DNA of 56,321 nucleotides from Bacteroidota bacterium (GCA_020048915.1 JAIFLU010000048.1:1-56321); one strand, 5' to 3'; positions 36,929 to 44,678 are shown, counted from the stretch's first letter. Numbers and translations are program-made. The notes: generated by a model not told the origin, from the letters alone.

Positions 36929-39028
36929 TTACTCTATTTCAAGTACTTCCGAATGATTATATTCAGAGATATTTTTATAATCAGGAATAAAATCATCCTG
37001 TATTTTTTCTAATTCCTTAATTTGGTTTTGTACCATTTCTTTAAAACGGAAATAATGTTCTTTGCGAATAAACTCTTCTGTTCTAAGCCAGGACTCAGTT
37101 CCATAATACAAAATCATCTCCCCGATTGCTTGTTCCCGCATAACTGAATGCTCGGTAAGATATTGGGCCATTTTTAACAGCAACAGTTTATTGCGGTTTA
37201 ATAATTGAATGGTTTCCGAGGTACAAGTATTAATCAAATTCATAGCTTCGGTTGCATACTTTTCTTGGTTAAAAAAATAGTCGTTGTTATCAGAAGACTC
37301 CACATGTATCCTTACAGGATCATTACCCATAGCATATTCTTTAATTGCCCTGTTTGCCAATTCGGTAGCACGATCAATATCAAAACAAACACCTGTTGAG
37401 ATATTTTCGTCTCCCAGGATCAATTTTTCTGCAAGATGTCCAGCCAGAGCTATCATAATTTGTTTCCGAATAATTCCTTTGGTGGATAGTTTCTCTGGTA
37501 GATTGATTTGACAAAAACCAGCGCACTTGTTCGAAACCGTTTTGGTAATTACCATCGAGGGTATTATTCGTAAAGTCAAAGCGGCAACTATAGCATGGCC
37601 CGACTCATGGATGGCTGTATGCAATTGGACATCGTCACTATCGGGCTTGCTTAGGTCATTTAGCCTTAATTTCGGAGTCAGTTTTAGTTCGTCCAAAATA
37701 GAGCCTTTCTCATCCTTAAAGCTTATCAGATAACTTAAGACCTGAAACCTCCAATCGACTGATGTTACCTGCAATTTTTTCTCCATGATATAGCACATTA
37801 CAGTTCCAACATATGACTCTACCATTTGCTTAATGGTAGTTAAAACGGGACGAGCCCCTTGTGCCGGGAATACCCCTTCGTTATAAACCACTTTGAGAAC
37901 TGATTCGTGGAAGGTTACTTTAATTCCAAATGTATTGTCAATATAGGCTGAAATACGTTGTAAGTTTCGTTGGATTAGTAAGCTGTATCCCTCGCTGTTA
38001 AAACAAGGATAAATCAAATGGTTATTTCCAAGACGGGCGATTTGCTCATTTCTAAATCTCTTTTTTAATGCACTTTTTATATCAGCAATATGAATCTTGG
38101 CCGTTTCTTCATAAAACTCGTCGGCGCTAATATCAGGACTCAATTCGTCGCTCATGTAAAATGCCTCATCGAGATTTCCAAGGACAAAAATTAAGGCTTT
38201 CGATAAGTCTAGTTGCTTTATAGTAAGTTGCTTCTTAATTCCCTTGAAAATCCAATCGGCCAGCTCAGTTAAGGAGCAACCTTTTACAATATCCTGTATT
38301 TCAACATCCGAATAACTGCTATATTCAAACAACTCTTTGATTCCTTCTGTAAAATCCTTTGAAAGAAAATATTCAGAAGAGATATCCTGACCGTATCGAT
38401 CAGAACAATCGAAATAGTATCCACTAAAAATAGATAAGAACTCCTTTTCGTTACCAATAATCTGTCCTTCATGAAGTATCGCATCTTTACGGATGCATTT
38501 TCCAATCATTTGAATAGCAGCTTCTGCGCGTTTGATGAAGTAGTTTGATCCGTTTGGTTCATAGTAAATTTTACCTGAATCGATCAGCTCCCAAATTACC
38601 CGCATTTTATCGCGGTTCAATTCGTTCTCATTATTATCGATGGTTCTGGCAAACTGAAATTCGTCAAAGCAGAATATAGAAGGTATTTCATGAAAATGCT
38701 CCAAGTCGTCGGTAAACATCGATTTAATCCAAGAACCTCCTTCTCCGGCATATTCCCCCATATCAAGGTGCAAAAAGCAGTCTTTCATATTCAACAATTC
38801 AACCAATCGCTTTACCAGAGCAGTTTTTCCGGTTCCGGTAAGCCCCCATAGATTTATAATTGTGGGGCTTACCTGCGCTTCAGGAAAGAAATACCAGGGA
38901 GAAAGCAATGCTTGTATTTCATCGATAATTGAGTTTAAACCAATAAATTCAGCTTTAAGCTGAGCGATTATGTTTTTTAAAAATTCCTTTTTATCAAGGA
39001 TCGTACTATATTTTTCCTGGTGTATCAT
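36929..39028 (-). CDS. Soluble Clp-type AAA+ ATPase fused to FtsH-type M41 protease
   Basis: A 699-residue protein with no membrane segment. Residues about 20-430 form a Clp/HSP100-type (AAA_2) ATPase: Walker A GLTGTGKT (62-69), Walker B IFCFDE (118-123), a sensor-1 Asn in LIFVLGNLDEAF (285), an arginine-bearing segment ALKKRFRNEQIARLG, and the sensor-2 GAR motif of the C-terminal lid (GARPVLTTIKQMVES, 391-405). Residues about 465-650 are a peptidase M41 domain as in FtsH: the zinc motif HESGH (474-478), and STGVCFDIDRATELA with Asp550 at the third-ligand position. FtsH itself has a different AAA class and two membrane helices, so this is another combination. It probably unfolds and degrades a soluble substrate. 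It is the third gene of an operon with rtcB and prfH, 10 bases after prfH, suggesting damaged ribosome-bound proteins or nascent chains as targets (inference). Confidence 0.88.
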   Translation of the reverse strand: MIHQEKYSTILDKKEFLKNIIAQLKAEFIGLNSIIDEIQALLSPWYFFPEAQVSPTIINLWGLTGTGKTALVKRLVELLNMKDCFLHLDMGEYAGEGGSWIKSMFTDDLEHFHEIPSIFCFDEFQFARTIDNNENELNRDKMRVIWELIDSGKIYYEPNGSNYFIKRAEAAIQMIGKCIRKDAILHEGQIIGNEKEFLSIFSGYYFDCSDRYGQDISSEYFLSKDFTEGIKELFEYSSYSDVEIQDIVKGCSLTELADWIFKGIKKQLTIKQLDLSKALIFVLGNLDEAFYMSDELSPDISADEFYEETAKIHIADIKSALKKRFRNEQIARLGNNHLIYPCFNSEGYSLLIQRNLQRISAYIDNTFGIKVTFHESVLKVVYNEGVFPAQGARPVLTTIKQMVESYVGTVMCYIMEKKLQVTSVDWRFQVLSYLISFKDEKGSILDELKLTPKLRLNDLSKPDSDDVQLHTAIHESGHAIVAALTLRIIPSMVITKTVSNKCAGFCQINLPEKLSTKGIIRKQIMIALAGHLAEKLILGDENISTGVCFDIDRATELANRAIKEYAMGNDPVRIHVESSDNNDYFFNQEKYATEAMNLINTCTSETIQLLNRNKLLLLKMAQYLTEHSVMREQAIGEMILYYGTESWLRTEEFIRKEHYFRFKEMVQNQIKELEKIQDDFIPDYKNISEYNHSEVLEIE

Positions 39029-39038
39029 TTTTCTTCTT

Positions 39039-39704
39039 TTATACTATTAATGCTATAAGGCAAACAATAATTGCAGTTTTGGAAACAAAATCCTTCCCGC
39101 GAAAAACCTTCACAGGATTTCCGCGTTGGAGAATATTGTGCAGGTGCCATTGCCCCTGCTCTCCATTTAACAATTCGTCCATTTGCTGTTGTGCAATTTT
39201 ATTTTGCAATCGTTCCAGTGCAATCTTCTTATTTTGGAACTGTGACCGGTTATCGCTAGCTGTTACTTTTGTGCCCGTGGGGAGGTGAATTGCTCTTACC
39301 GCCGTTTCCGTTTTATTGACATGCTGACCGCCAGGCCCCGAGGAACGTAGTGTTTGAAAAGTGATTTCGTTCTCATTCCATGGAGGCAGGTTACGCTGAT
39401 CGATACGGTTAACTCCAACATACCAGTTTTGCCGTTTATGGAATTTCCGGTAAGGACTTTGCCCAACCCATTGAATGGTTCCAACCCAATCCGCAGCAAA
39501 TGCCTCTGCATTCGGGCCTTCAAATTTAATAAGAGCCGAAACCATTGTTTCCGATTCGGAAGCCATATTTTGCTGAACGACTTTCGCAGGAATGTTTTTA
39601 TCAGTGGCCGCGTCTAGCATTCTTTTGAATACCTGCGATACAACCCAGCAACATTCTGAGGGTCCGCGACCAGAGGTAATTTGAATAATTATTTCGTTGT
39701 TCAT
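39039..39704 (-). CDS. prfH: Peptide chain release factor homologue PrfH
   Basis: Codon-independent release factor homologue: it has the peptidyl-hydrolysis domain but not the stop-codon reading domain of RF1/RF2. The GGQ motif lies in SSGPGGQHVNKTETAVR (Gly125-Gln127), with family features SGRGPSECCWVV near the start, WYVGVNRI, and NRSQFQNKKIALERL. About 221 residues, normal for PrfH except for the end: after VKVFRGKDF the protein runs on with SKTAIIVCLIALIV, a short hydrophobic tail. The ATG at 39704 is chosen; it lies 4 bases after the rtcB stop, and the longer frame would overlap rtcB without family similarity. PrfH is known to pair with RtcB and is thought to free ribosomes with a damaged decoding centre. 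Confidence 0.95.
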   Translation of the reverse strand: MNNEIIIQITSGRGPSECCWVVSQVFKRMLDAATDKNIPAKVVQQNMASESETMVSALIKFEGPNAEAFAADWVGTIQWVGQSPYRKFHKRQNWYVGVNRIDQRNLPPWNENEITFQTLRSSGPGGQHVNKTETAVRAIHLPTGTKVTASDNRSQFQNKKIALERLQNKIAQQQMDELLNGEQGQWHLHNILQRGNPVKVFRGKDFVSKTAIIVCLIALIV

Positions 39705-39708
39705 TGTT

Positions 39709-41136
39709 TTATTCTTTATGCATTCGTACAATTTTAGGATAAAATTTACCCTCCACATTTACCAGCATCTTCTGATGGTTCATCACCTCATCAATGTTTT
39801 TGTAAGCAAGGGGTGATTCTTCGGGACTTCCGCCAATTAGTGCAACTCCTTTGCCTTGCAACATCTTTTTCAGACTGCTATTGGTAATGCTTTCGCGTGC
39901 TTTTGACCGCGACATTTTTCTTCCTGCTCCATGTGAGGCTGAACAAAGAGAAGCTTCATTCCCTTTCCCCGTTACGATATAGCCAGGATCAATCATGTTA
40001 CCCGGTATAATCCCGGGTTCGCCATTCGCGGCAGGAGTTGCTCCTTTGCGGTGAACAATTAAGGTTTCACCTTCGGCAGTAACTTCTTTCCAGGCAAAAT
40101 TGTGATGATTCTCGATGACGGTTAAAATCTCTAAACCAAGCGCCTTCGAAAGGTTGATGCGAATTCTGTCATGACAAGCTTTAGCATAACTACCAGCCAG
40201 ATTCATGGCTCGCCAATATTCCTGCCCGGGTTCAGAATCTAAATCAAGCCATGCCAATTGTTGGGCATGTTTAGGCAGCTTACATTTATCCATAGCCTTT
40301 TGGGTGTAATATTGCGCAATGGTGGCTCCCATACCACGGGAACCTGAGTGCGAAAGTATGCCCACATAGGTGCCAACCGGCAGCTTAAATGCATTTCCGT
40401 CCAACATTTCTACCAGTCCGAATTCTACAAAATGATTTCCTGTGCCCGAACTTCCTAATTGTCTTACCGCCTTTGGATGAAGTTTCCGGAGCAAGTCGGT
40501 TTCGTGGAACTCAACTCTGTCGAGTACCTCGTGTTCCTGAGCAAACCCCAGTGCACCCTCTATTCCAAAATGGGTGTAATCGTGAAGTGCGTTTTTTACC
40601 TGGTATCCATATCGTTTCAGGTAATCCGGGCCAAGATTGCAAATGGTTAATGCCATACGGCAACCAATGTCGAGGCCAACTCCATAAGGAATTACCGCAT
40701 TTTTGACAGCCAGCACACCTCCAATTGGCAAGCCGTAACCGTGATGAGCATCGGGCATCAAAGCCCCTTTAATGCTTATCGGCAGCTTCATAGCTAATTC
40801 CATTTGCCGGATAGCACTGTTCTCGATTTGGTTTTGTCCAAAAACCTGTAGCATTCCAAAATCTTTTAAAAGTTGGAATTCTTCAAAGTCACGTACTTCT
40901 ATTTTTTCGCAAAAGCTTTCTGCCAATGGGCTAAGTAGCTCGTGCGAACAATAAGATTCCGGGTTGTTTTGTACATCCTGCAGTAACCGGAGCTTTTCTT
41001 CCTTCGACATATGCTTAAATTGTCTGGTCATGATATTAATAGCCAAACTTCGCGATTGATTGTTTTTATAATTGATTTTTTTAAGGTCGTTTACCTTAAT
41101 TTTATTATTTCCCATAAAAAATTTAGTAATAGCCAT
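39709..41136 (-). CDS. rtcB: RtcB-family RNA ligase (PrfH-associated type)
   Basis: GTP-dependent RNA ligase that joins 2',3'-cyclic phosphate to 5'-OH ends. Metal ligands and active-site residues are all present (numbering from the ATG at 41136): Cys159 in GVGLDIGCRM, His235 in GTGNHFVEFG, His263 in LSHSGSRG, His344/345 in NHHNFAW, and the guanylated His402 in SASHGAGRKMSRSKA. A PDAHHGYGLPIGG segment takes the place of the usual PDVH.G.G. The 475-residue length fits the family. A second ATG at 41115 (MGNNKIKVNDL) looks closer to the usual family start. RtcB of the PrfH-linked kind is known to repair cleaved 16S rRNA. It heads the operon, with a structured leader of about 245 bases upstream. 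Confidence 0.96.
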   Translation of the reverse strand: MAITKFFMGNNKIKVNDLKKINYKNNQSRSLAINIMTRQFKHMSKEEKLRLLQDVQNNPESYCSHELLSPLAESFCEKIEVRDFEEFQLLKDFGMLQVFGQNQIENSAIRQMELAMKLPISIKGALMPDAHHGYGLPIGGVLAVKNAVIPYGVGLDIGCRMALTICNLGPDYLKRYGYQVKNALHDYTHFGIEGALGFAQEHEVLDRVEFHETDLLRKLHPKAVRQLGSSGTGNHFVEFGLVEMLDGNAFKLPVGTYVGILSHSGSRGMGATIAQYYTQKAMDKCKLPKHAQQLAWLDLDSEPGQEYWRAMNLAGSYAKACHDRIRINLSKALGLEILTVIENHHNFAWKEVTAEGETLIVHRKGATPAANGEPGIIPGNMIDPGYIVTGKGNEASLCSASHGAGRKMSRSKARESITNSSLKKMLQGKGVALIGGSPEESPLAYKNIDEVMNHQKMLVNVEGKFYPKIVRMHKE

Positions 41137-41192
41137 AATTCATATAGAATACCGGCAGTGAAACCGAAATGACCGAACAAAATTTTTCTCAT
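41091..41192 (-). CDS. Small hydrophobic frame overlapping the rtcB start, doubtful
   Basis: A 33-codon frame (MRKILFGHFGFTAGILYELW and a further hydrophobic stretch) overlaps the first codons of rtcB in another phase. It could encode a small membrane peptide or couple translation to rtcB. No Shine-Dalgarno site is seen, and it may be chance. Confidence 0.15.
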   Translation of the reverse strand: MRKILFGHFGFTAGILYELWLLLNFLWEIIKLR

Positions 41193-41257
41193 GCCAAAAA
41201 ATAAATAGCACGAGCAATACCCGGTAATTTCAGTGAATAAAAAAAATAAAATGATTT

Positions 41258-41315
41258 AAATCCGTAGCCTGAAGTTGGCTAGCGGTTACCAGTGAATATC
41301 GATACCGGCGGATTT
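41258..41315 (-). promoter_or_regulatory. Structured leader element of the rtcB operon
   Basis: On the minus strand AAATCCG (41315-41309) pairs with CGGATTT (41264-41258), closing a 58-base element. Inside, TAGCC/GGCTA (41281-41277 with 41269-41265) makes a 5-bp stem with a 7-base loop directly next to the closing stem, a layout like a tRNA acceptor plus T-arm. A weaker CGGT/ACCG stem fills the rest. A T-rich run (TTTTATTTTTTTT) follows at 41252-41240, so it could work as a conditional terminator. The upstream half of the closing stem lies inside the 17-codon leader frame. Confidence 0.5.
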
Positions 41316-41339
41316 GATATGAAGATTATATTCTAGCAT
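41286..41339 (-). CDS. Leader peptide candidate upstream of rtcB, 17 residues
   Basis: A frame starting at ATG 41339 and ending with TAA reads MLEYNLHIKSAGIDIHW. A perfect AGGAGG lies 7 bases before the ATG, ideal spacing, in a phylum whose genes rarely use Shine-Dalgarno sites. Codons 9-11 cover the first strand of the 7-bp stem that closes the leader structure, so a ribosome here would change the fold. This is the layout of an attenuation leader. The peptide matches nothing I know, and translation is inferred. Confidence 0.4.
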   Translation of the reverse strand: MLEYNLHIKSAGIDIHW

Positions 41340-41346
41340 TGGTTGT

Positions 41347-41352
41347 CCTCCT
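41347..41352 (-). promoter_or_regulatory. Strong Shine-Dalgarno AGGAGG for the leader frame
   Basis: Perfect complement to the 16S rRNA anti-Shine-Dalgarno, 7 bases from the ATG at 41339. In Bacteroidota the anti-Shine-Dalgarno is normally hidden in the ribosome, so such a site points to special control. Confidence 0.55.
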
Positions 41353-41387
41353 GATTATTTAATAAAACTGGGAGAAATTTTGCGGTG

Positions 41388-41395
41388 CAAATGTA
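41388..41395 (-). promoter_or_regulatory. -7 element TACATTTG of the rtcB operon
   Basis: Matches TAnnTTTG on the minus strand; GTTG at 41420-41417 lies about 21 bases upstream as a -33 element. Transcription would start near 41380, leaving a leader of about 245 bases before the first rtcB ATG. Confidence 0.55.
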
Positions 41396-41520
41396 TTGAT
41401 TTATTTTAATTATCAGCAACTATTTTTTAAATGTATTGTTGTTAATTAAATTTTTTCTACAAATAGTTAGTTTGAATGGCAAATAAATAGGGTATTTTTA
41501 TTTGGATAATTTTTCGTTAT

Positions 41521-41907
41521 TTATTTCTTTCTCAGTCCATTTGGAAACATAATAGTCAGCAGTGCAAAAATCAGCAAGAAATTAAATTCTGCACCATTTC
41601 GGCCACCTCCAACTACAAACCACCCCTCTTTATAATGAATCAAAACAATTCCGGCAACAAGTATAAAAATGGTTATAATGGAAGCCAGTTTCACATATTT
41701 TTCAATGAGTAAGCAGATAGCTGCAAGCAAGTGCGATAATTTGATTGTCCAGGCAAGGAATTCTCCAAAAGGAGCAAATCCAATTTGGTTTAAATACAAA
41801 TTTCCAAAATCACTAATTCCATTGTTAAACATTCCCGGTATGCTGTGAGCAAGAAGTATAACCGAAACTGCCAGGCGAAGGAAAAAAGTACCGTTAAATA
41901 TTTTCAT
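41521..41907 (-). CDS. DoxX-family small membrane protein
   Basis: A 128-residue inner-membrane protein with four predicted helices (FFLRLAVSVILLAHSIPGMF; LAWTIKLSHLLAAICLLI; LASIITIFILVAGIVLIHY; FNFLLIFALLTIMF). The HSIPGMF turn and the GGRNGAEF loop before the last helix are typical of DoxX/SURF4-like proteins. These have roles in redox and thiol metabolism in some bacteria, but the function here is unknown. It is upstream of the rtcB operon on the same strand, with 125 bases between its stop and the rtcB promoter, so it is probably a separate unit. Confidence 0.82.
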   Translation of the reverse strand: MKIFNGTFFLRLAVSVILLAHSIPGMFNNGISDFGNLYLNQIGFAPFGEFLAWTIKLSHLLAAICLLIEKYVKLASIITIFILVAGIVLIHYKEGWFVVGGGRNGAEFNFLLIFALLTIMFPNGLRKK

Positions 41908-42038
41908 GATTAGCGAATTATGGGTATTAAATAAATTAAGTTAGGGAGGGCTTTTAAAAAGCACCAATAGCACAGTAAACTGTTTCTCGGATATAAATAT
42001 CCTTTTTGTGTTTTATAAATAAAGCAATAATGGATTGC

Positions 42039-42494
42039 CTATCGCTTTATATGAGTTTCGTAAGTTTTAATCCATTCCTCCAGGGTTATTTTGCGCGAGA
42101 GTTCACCAATAAGTTCATAGGGGATATGATCTGAGTTCTTAAAACGGATACAGCTTTTCCCCATATCTAATTTTTTTTTGCAATGTTTTGGGTATTCCTC
42201 TACAAACCAATCCAATATTTTTTTATTCGCATAAATTCCCATGTGATAAACCGCTATAAAATTTTTTTGAGACGCAATACTTAAAAATGGCAATGGTAAT
42301 TTTGGGTCGCAATGATAACCACTTGGATAAAGTGTGTGAGGTACAACATAACCTATCATTCCGTAACTAATTGTCTCTTCAAAGCCTTTTGGCAGATTTT
42401 CAAGAATCGTTTTCCTCAAGTTGCTGATTGCCATTTTTCGGTCATCGGTCATTTGGGCTATGTAATTTTCGGGAGTGTCTGCTTTTAGTTGCAT
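42039..42494 (-). CDS. DUF1801 (YdhG-like) protein
   Basis: A 151-residue cytoplasmic protein of the DUF1801 family. The family pattern is present: TPENYIAQMTDDRKMAISNL, KTILENLPKGFEETISYGMI, then PLPFLSIASQKNFIAVYHMG and DMGKSCIRFKN. The fold resembles frataxin-like and YdhG proteins. Some relatives have been proposed to handle iron or bind small molecules, but the job is unknown. It is a single gene, with non-coding gaps on both sides. Confidence 0.82.
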   Translation of the reverse strand: MQLKADTPENYIAQMTDDRKMAISNLRKTILENLPKGFEETISYGMIGYVVPHTLYPSGYHCDPKLPLPFLSIASQKNFIAVYHMGIYANKKILDWFVEEYPKHCKKKLDMGKSCIRFKNSDHIPYELIGELSRKITLEEWIKTYETHIKR

Positions 42495-42655
42495 ATTTTA
42501 TTGGTTTAAAATATCAATTAACAGTTTGATTAATCATTTGGTTAGGTAGCTTCATATTAATTGTTAAACAGCTAATGTGGAAATATTGTTCAGGTTTAGA
42601 AGGGGATTTAAAACTACCTGCTTTATGCTAATTGTTAAGCAGTTGTGTTTTGTAT

Positions 42656-43423
42656 TTACCTCTTTCCCATCACCTTATCAAATCTACTATCCAAACATAC
42701 GCTGAGATCGGTTGTTACAAATTTACCATTCAGGAACAAACTGAAAATTGTTGCAGGAGTGGGTGCTAACTGGGCTTGCGCCACCGTATCAAGTTTTATT
42801 ATTTTTAAGGGCAATCCTCTCTTTTTGGCCGTTTCGGTTAACGATGTCTTTACATGGTACTCGGAGAAAGGGCAACGATTCGAATAATATACAACCAGTC
42901 CATTTTTATCGGGACATTCTCCACTCAATACCGTGTCCTTAAATTTAGGACTGATAGCTGTTGAGTTTATCTTTTTTACTAAAAGACTGAAACCTGACTG
43001 TATTTTCTCACAGGTCTCAAATCCCTGACATAAAAGCCACTTGGTATCGCTCATAAAATGAAACTTGGATGTACCGACAACAGTAACTAATCCATCTTTT
43101 CCTTGTGCTATTGCATCGTCAATAGCAAGTTGCAGTAATGCTTTGCCATATCCTTGTCCTTTATATTGTCCCGAGACCCAAAAACAATTTATCAACATAT
43201 AATTGGGCGCATTAATAGGAATCCATCCTTTTTCAGCCGGTCCATATTCGATAAACACTTTGGCCCGGGCATCAATTCTTCGAAAAATATAATCATTGTC
43301 AAACTCTTTTCTAAGCCAATCTTTTTTTAATGCATACCCTTCCTGACACTTTTTATCGGAAAATGCACAGCAAATATGCTCTTTAGTTAGCGTGTCTTTA
43401 TTGAGTTTTATAATTTTTTCCAT
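42656..43423 (-). CDS. GNAT acetyltransferase with YoaP-like C-terminal domain
   Basis: About 255 residues in two parts. The first (1-140) is a GNAT acetyltransferase: LINCFWVSGQYKGQGYGKAL holds the acetyl-CoA-binding loop (Q-x-x-G-x-G/A type, GQYKGQGYGK). The second (about 165-255) is the YoaP-like domain with GLVVYYSNRCPFSEYHVKTS, a thioredoxin-like strand with a single Cys where CxxC is usual, and a cis-Pro region (TPATIFSLFLNGKFV). The substrate is unknown. The ATG at 43423 (MEKIIKLNKDTL) fits the family start better than the upstream ATG at 43447. Confidence 0.83.
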   Translation of the reverse strand: MEKIIKLNKDTLTKEHICCAFSDKKCQEGYALKKDWLRKEFDNDYIFRRIDARAKVFIEYGPAEKGWIPINAPNYMLINCFWVSGQYKGQGYGKALLQLAIDDAIAQGKDGLVTVVGTSKFHFMSDTKWLLCQGFETCEKIQSGFSLLVKKINSTAISPKFKDTVLSGECPDKNGLVVYYSNRCPFSEYHVKTSLTETAKKRGLPLKIIKLDTVAQAQLAPTPATIFSLFLNGKFVTTDLSVCLDSRFDKVMGKR

Positions 43424-43506
43424 GATGTTAGGATATCTTGTTAGCATTTATCGAAGTTGATGTATTAACTTGGCCTACTGCCTGCTGTATTGTTGAATTA
43501 TCAATG

Positions 43507-43544
43507 AAAAAGCCGCCTAAATACATATATTTAAGCGGCTTTTG
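43507..43544. terminator. Terminator after the nitronate monooxygenase gene
   Basis: AAAAGCCGC (43507-43515) pairs with GCGGCTTTT (43535-43543), continued by TAAATA/TATTTA after a bulged C. On the minus strand a T-run follows the stem. It ends transcription of the gene at 43605 and could act in both directions. Confidence 0.8.
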
Positions 43545-43604
43545 TTATTCTAACAATGGATTTATTTTCCAGATCACCTTTGAAGAAAAACGAAGCATTA
43601 TTGG

Positions 43605-44678
43605 CTAATCTAAAGCGCTGCTTAATTCCTCTTTTAACTGATTGATGAGAGTTTTTACCGATACTATTTCGGTGCAACGGTAGGCATTCGCGCCAGCAAA
43701 AACAAAAGAGTTGTCAAGCATTCCTTTGGATGCCTCCCCTAATACCCTGGCGATGCAATACGGTGCTGTTCGAGGATTGCACGACCTTAAACAATGGTGG
43801 GGGCATTTAAAGGGTATTGTTTCTCCTTGCATTACCCTCCGGGTAAAATCGTTTCGGATAACCCTTCCTGGCAATCCCACCGGGCTATTGATAATGGCTA
43901 TATCTTCTTTTTTTGCCGAAATAAAAGCTTGTTTAAAATCCTCATGCACATCGCATTCGGTGGTACAAACAAAACGGGTTGCCATTTGAACACCCGATGC
44001 TCCAATCTTTAAAAACTTAGCAATATCGTTCCCGTCAAAAACACCACCGGCAGCAATAACCGGAATTTTTTCTTCAAGTGTAGCTACAAAGTCGACTAAT
44101 TCTTTTACCAGTTGCTCAAGGGGAGGCGTTGTGCCATTTACAATATCATCGTGTGAGAAACCCAGGTGACCACCAGCCATTGGTCCTTCGAGTATTACTG
44201 CATCAGGGACTTTATTGAAATTTTGCTTCCACTTACGGTATATAATATTAAAGGCCCGGGCAGACGATACAATGGGGATTAGTTTTATGTTTGATCCTGC
44301 TGTAAGCTTTGGTAGATCTAGTGGCAGACCTGACCCACAGATAATAAGATCGACCTTTTCTTCGACACAAACATGAACCAGTTCTTCGTAATTCGACAAC
44401 ACAACCATCACATTTACACCAATAACTCCTTTTGAGTGCGACCGGGCTTTCCTTATTTCTGCTCTTAAAGCGTCGTTGTTTATTTCAACAAATTTTGAGG
44501 CAGTAGTATTTTCGTAAGCCCCTAATCCTACACTGGCAATAACTCCTGCACAACCTTCATTGGCAACTGCCGATGCCAGACCTGACCGGGATACTCTTAC
44601 TCCCATCCCTCCCTGAATGATTGGGGGATTAATTTCCAACTCACCTATTTTTAAAGTTGGTAATGTTTTCGATGCCAT
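43605..44678 (-). CDS. Nitronate monooxygenase-family flavoprotein
   Basis: FMN-dependent (beta/alpha)8 enzyme of the nitronate monooxygenase (2-nitropropane dioxygenase) family, 357 residues. Seen are IQGGMGVRVSRSGLASAVAN at the FMN site, GVNVMVVLSNYEELV, the phosphate-binding AGGVFDGNDIAKFLKIGASG, and VQMATRFVCTTECDVHE. A Cys-rich C-terminal stretch (FKCPHHCLRSCNPRTAPYC) is a Bacteroidota-type addition with no known role; it might bind a metal. It is cytoplasmic. It could instead act as an enoyl-ACP reductase of the FabK type, a close relative. A -7 element TATGTTTG lies at 44815-44822 on the same strand. Confidence 0.88.
   Translation of the reverse strand: MASKTLPTLKIGELEINPPIIQGGMGVRVSRSGLASAVANEGCAGVIASVGLGAYENTTASKFVEINNDALRAEIRKARSHSKGVIGVNVMVVLSNYEELVHVCVEEKVDLIICGSGLPLDLPKLTAGSNIKLIPIVSSARAFNIIYRKWKQNFNKVPDAVILEGPMAGGHLGFSHDDIVNGTTPPLEQLVKELVDFVATLEEKIPVIAAGGVFDGNDIAKFLKIGASGVQMATRFVCTTECDVHEDFKQAFISAKKEDIAIINSPVGLPGRVIRNDFTRRVMQGETIPFKCPHHCLRSCNPRTAPYCIARVLGEASKGMLDNSFVFAGANAYRCTEIVSVKTLINQLKEELSSALD

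Noticed and set aside
39705..39758. Longer prfH start overlapping rtcB
   Set aside because: The added 18 residues do not match the family, and the ATG at 39704 is ideally placed after the rtcB stop.
41258..41315. A tRNA gene in front of rtcB
   Set aside because: Only acceptor- and T-arm-like stems are present; there is no D-arm, no anticodon arm, and the T-loop does not fit. It is kept as a leader structure.
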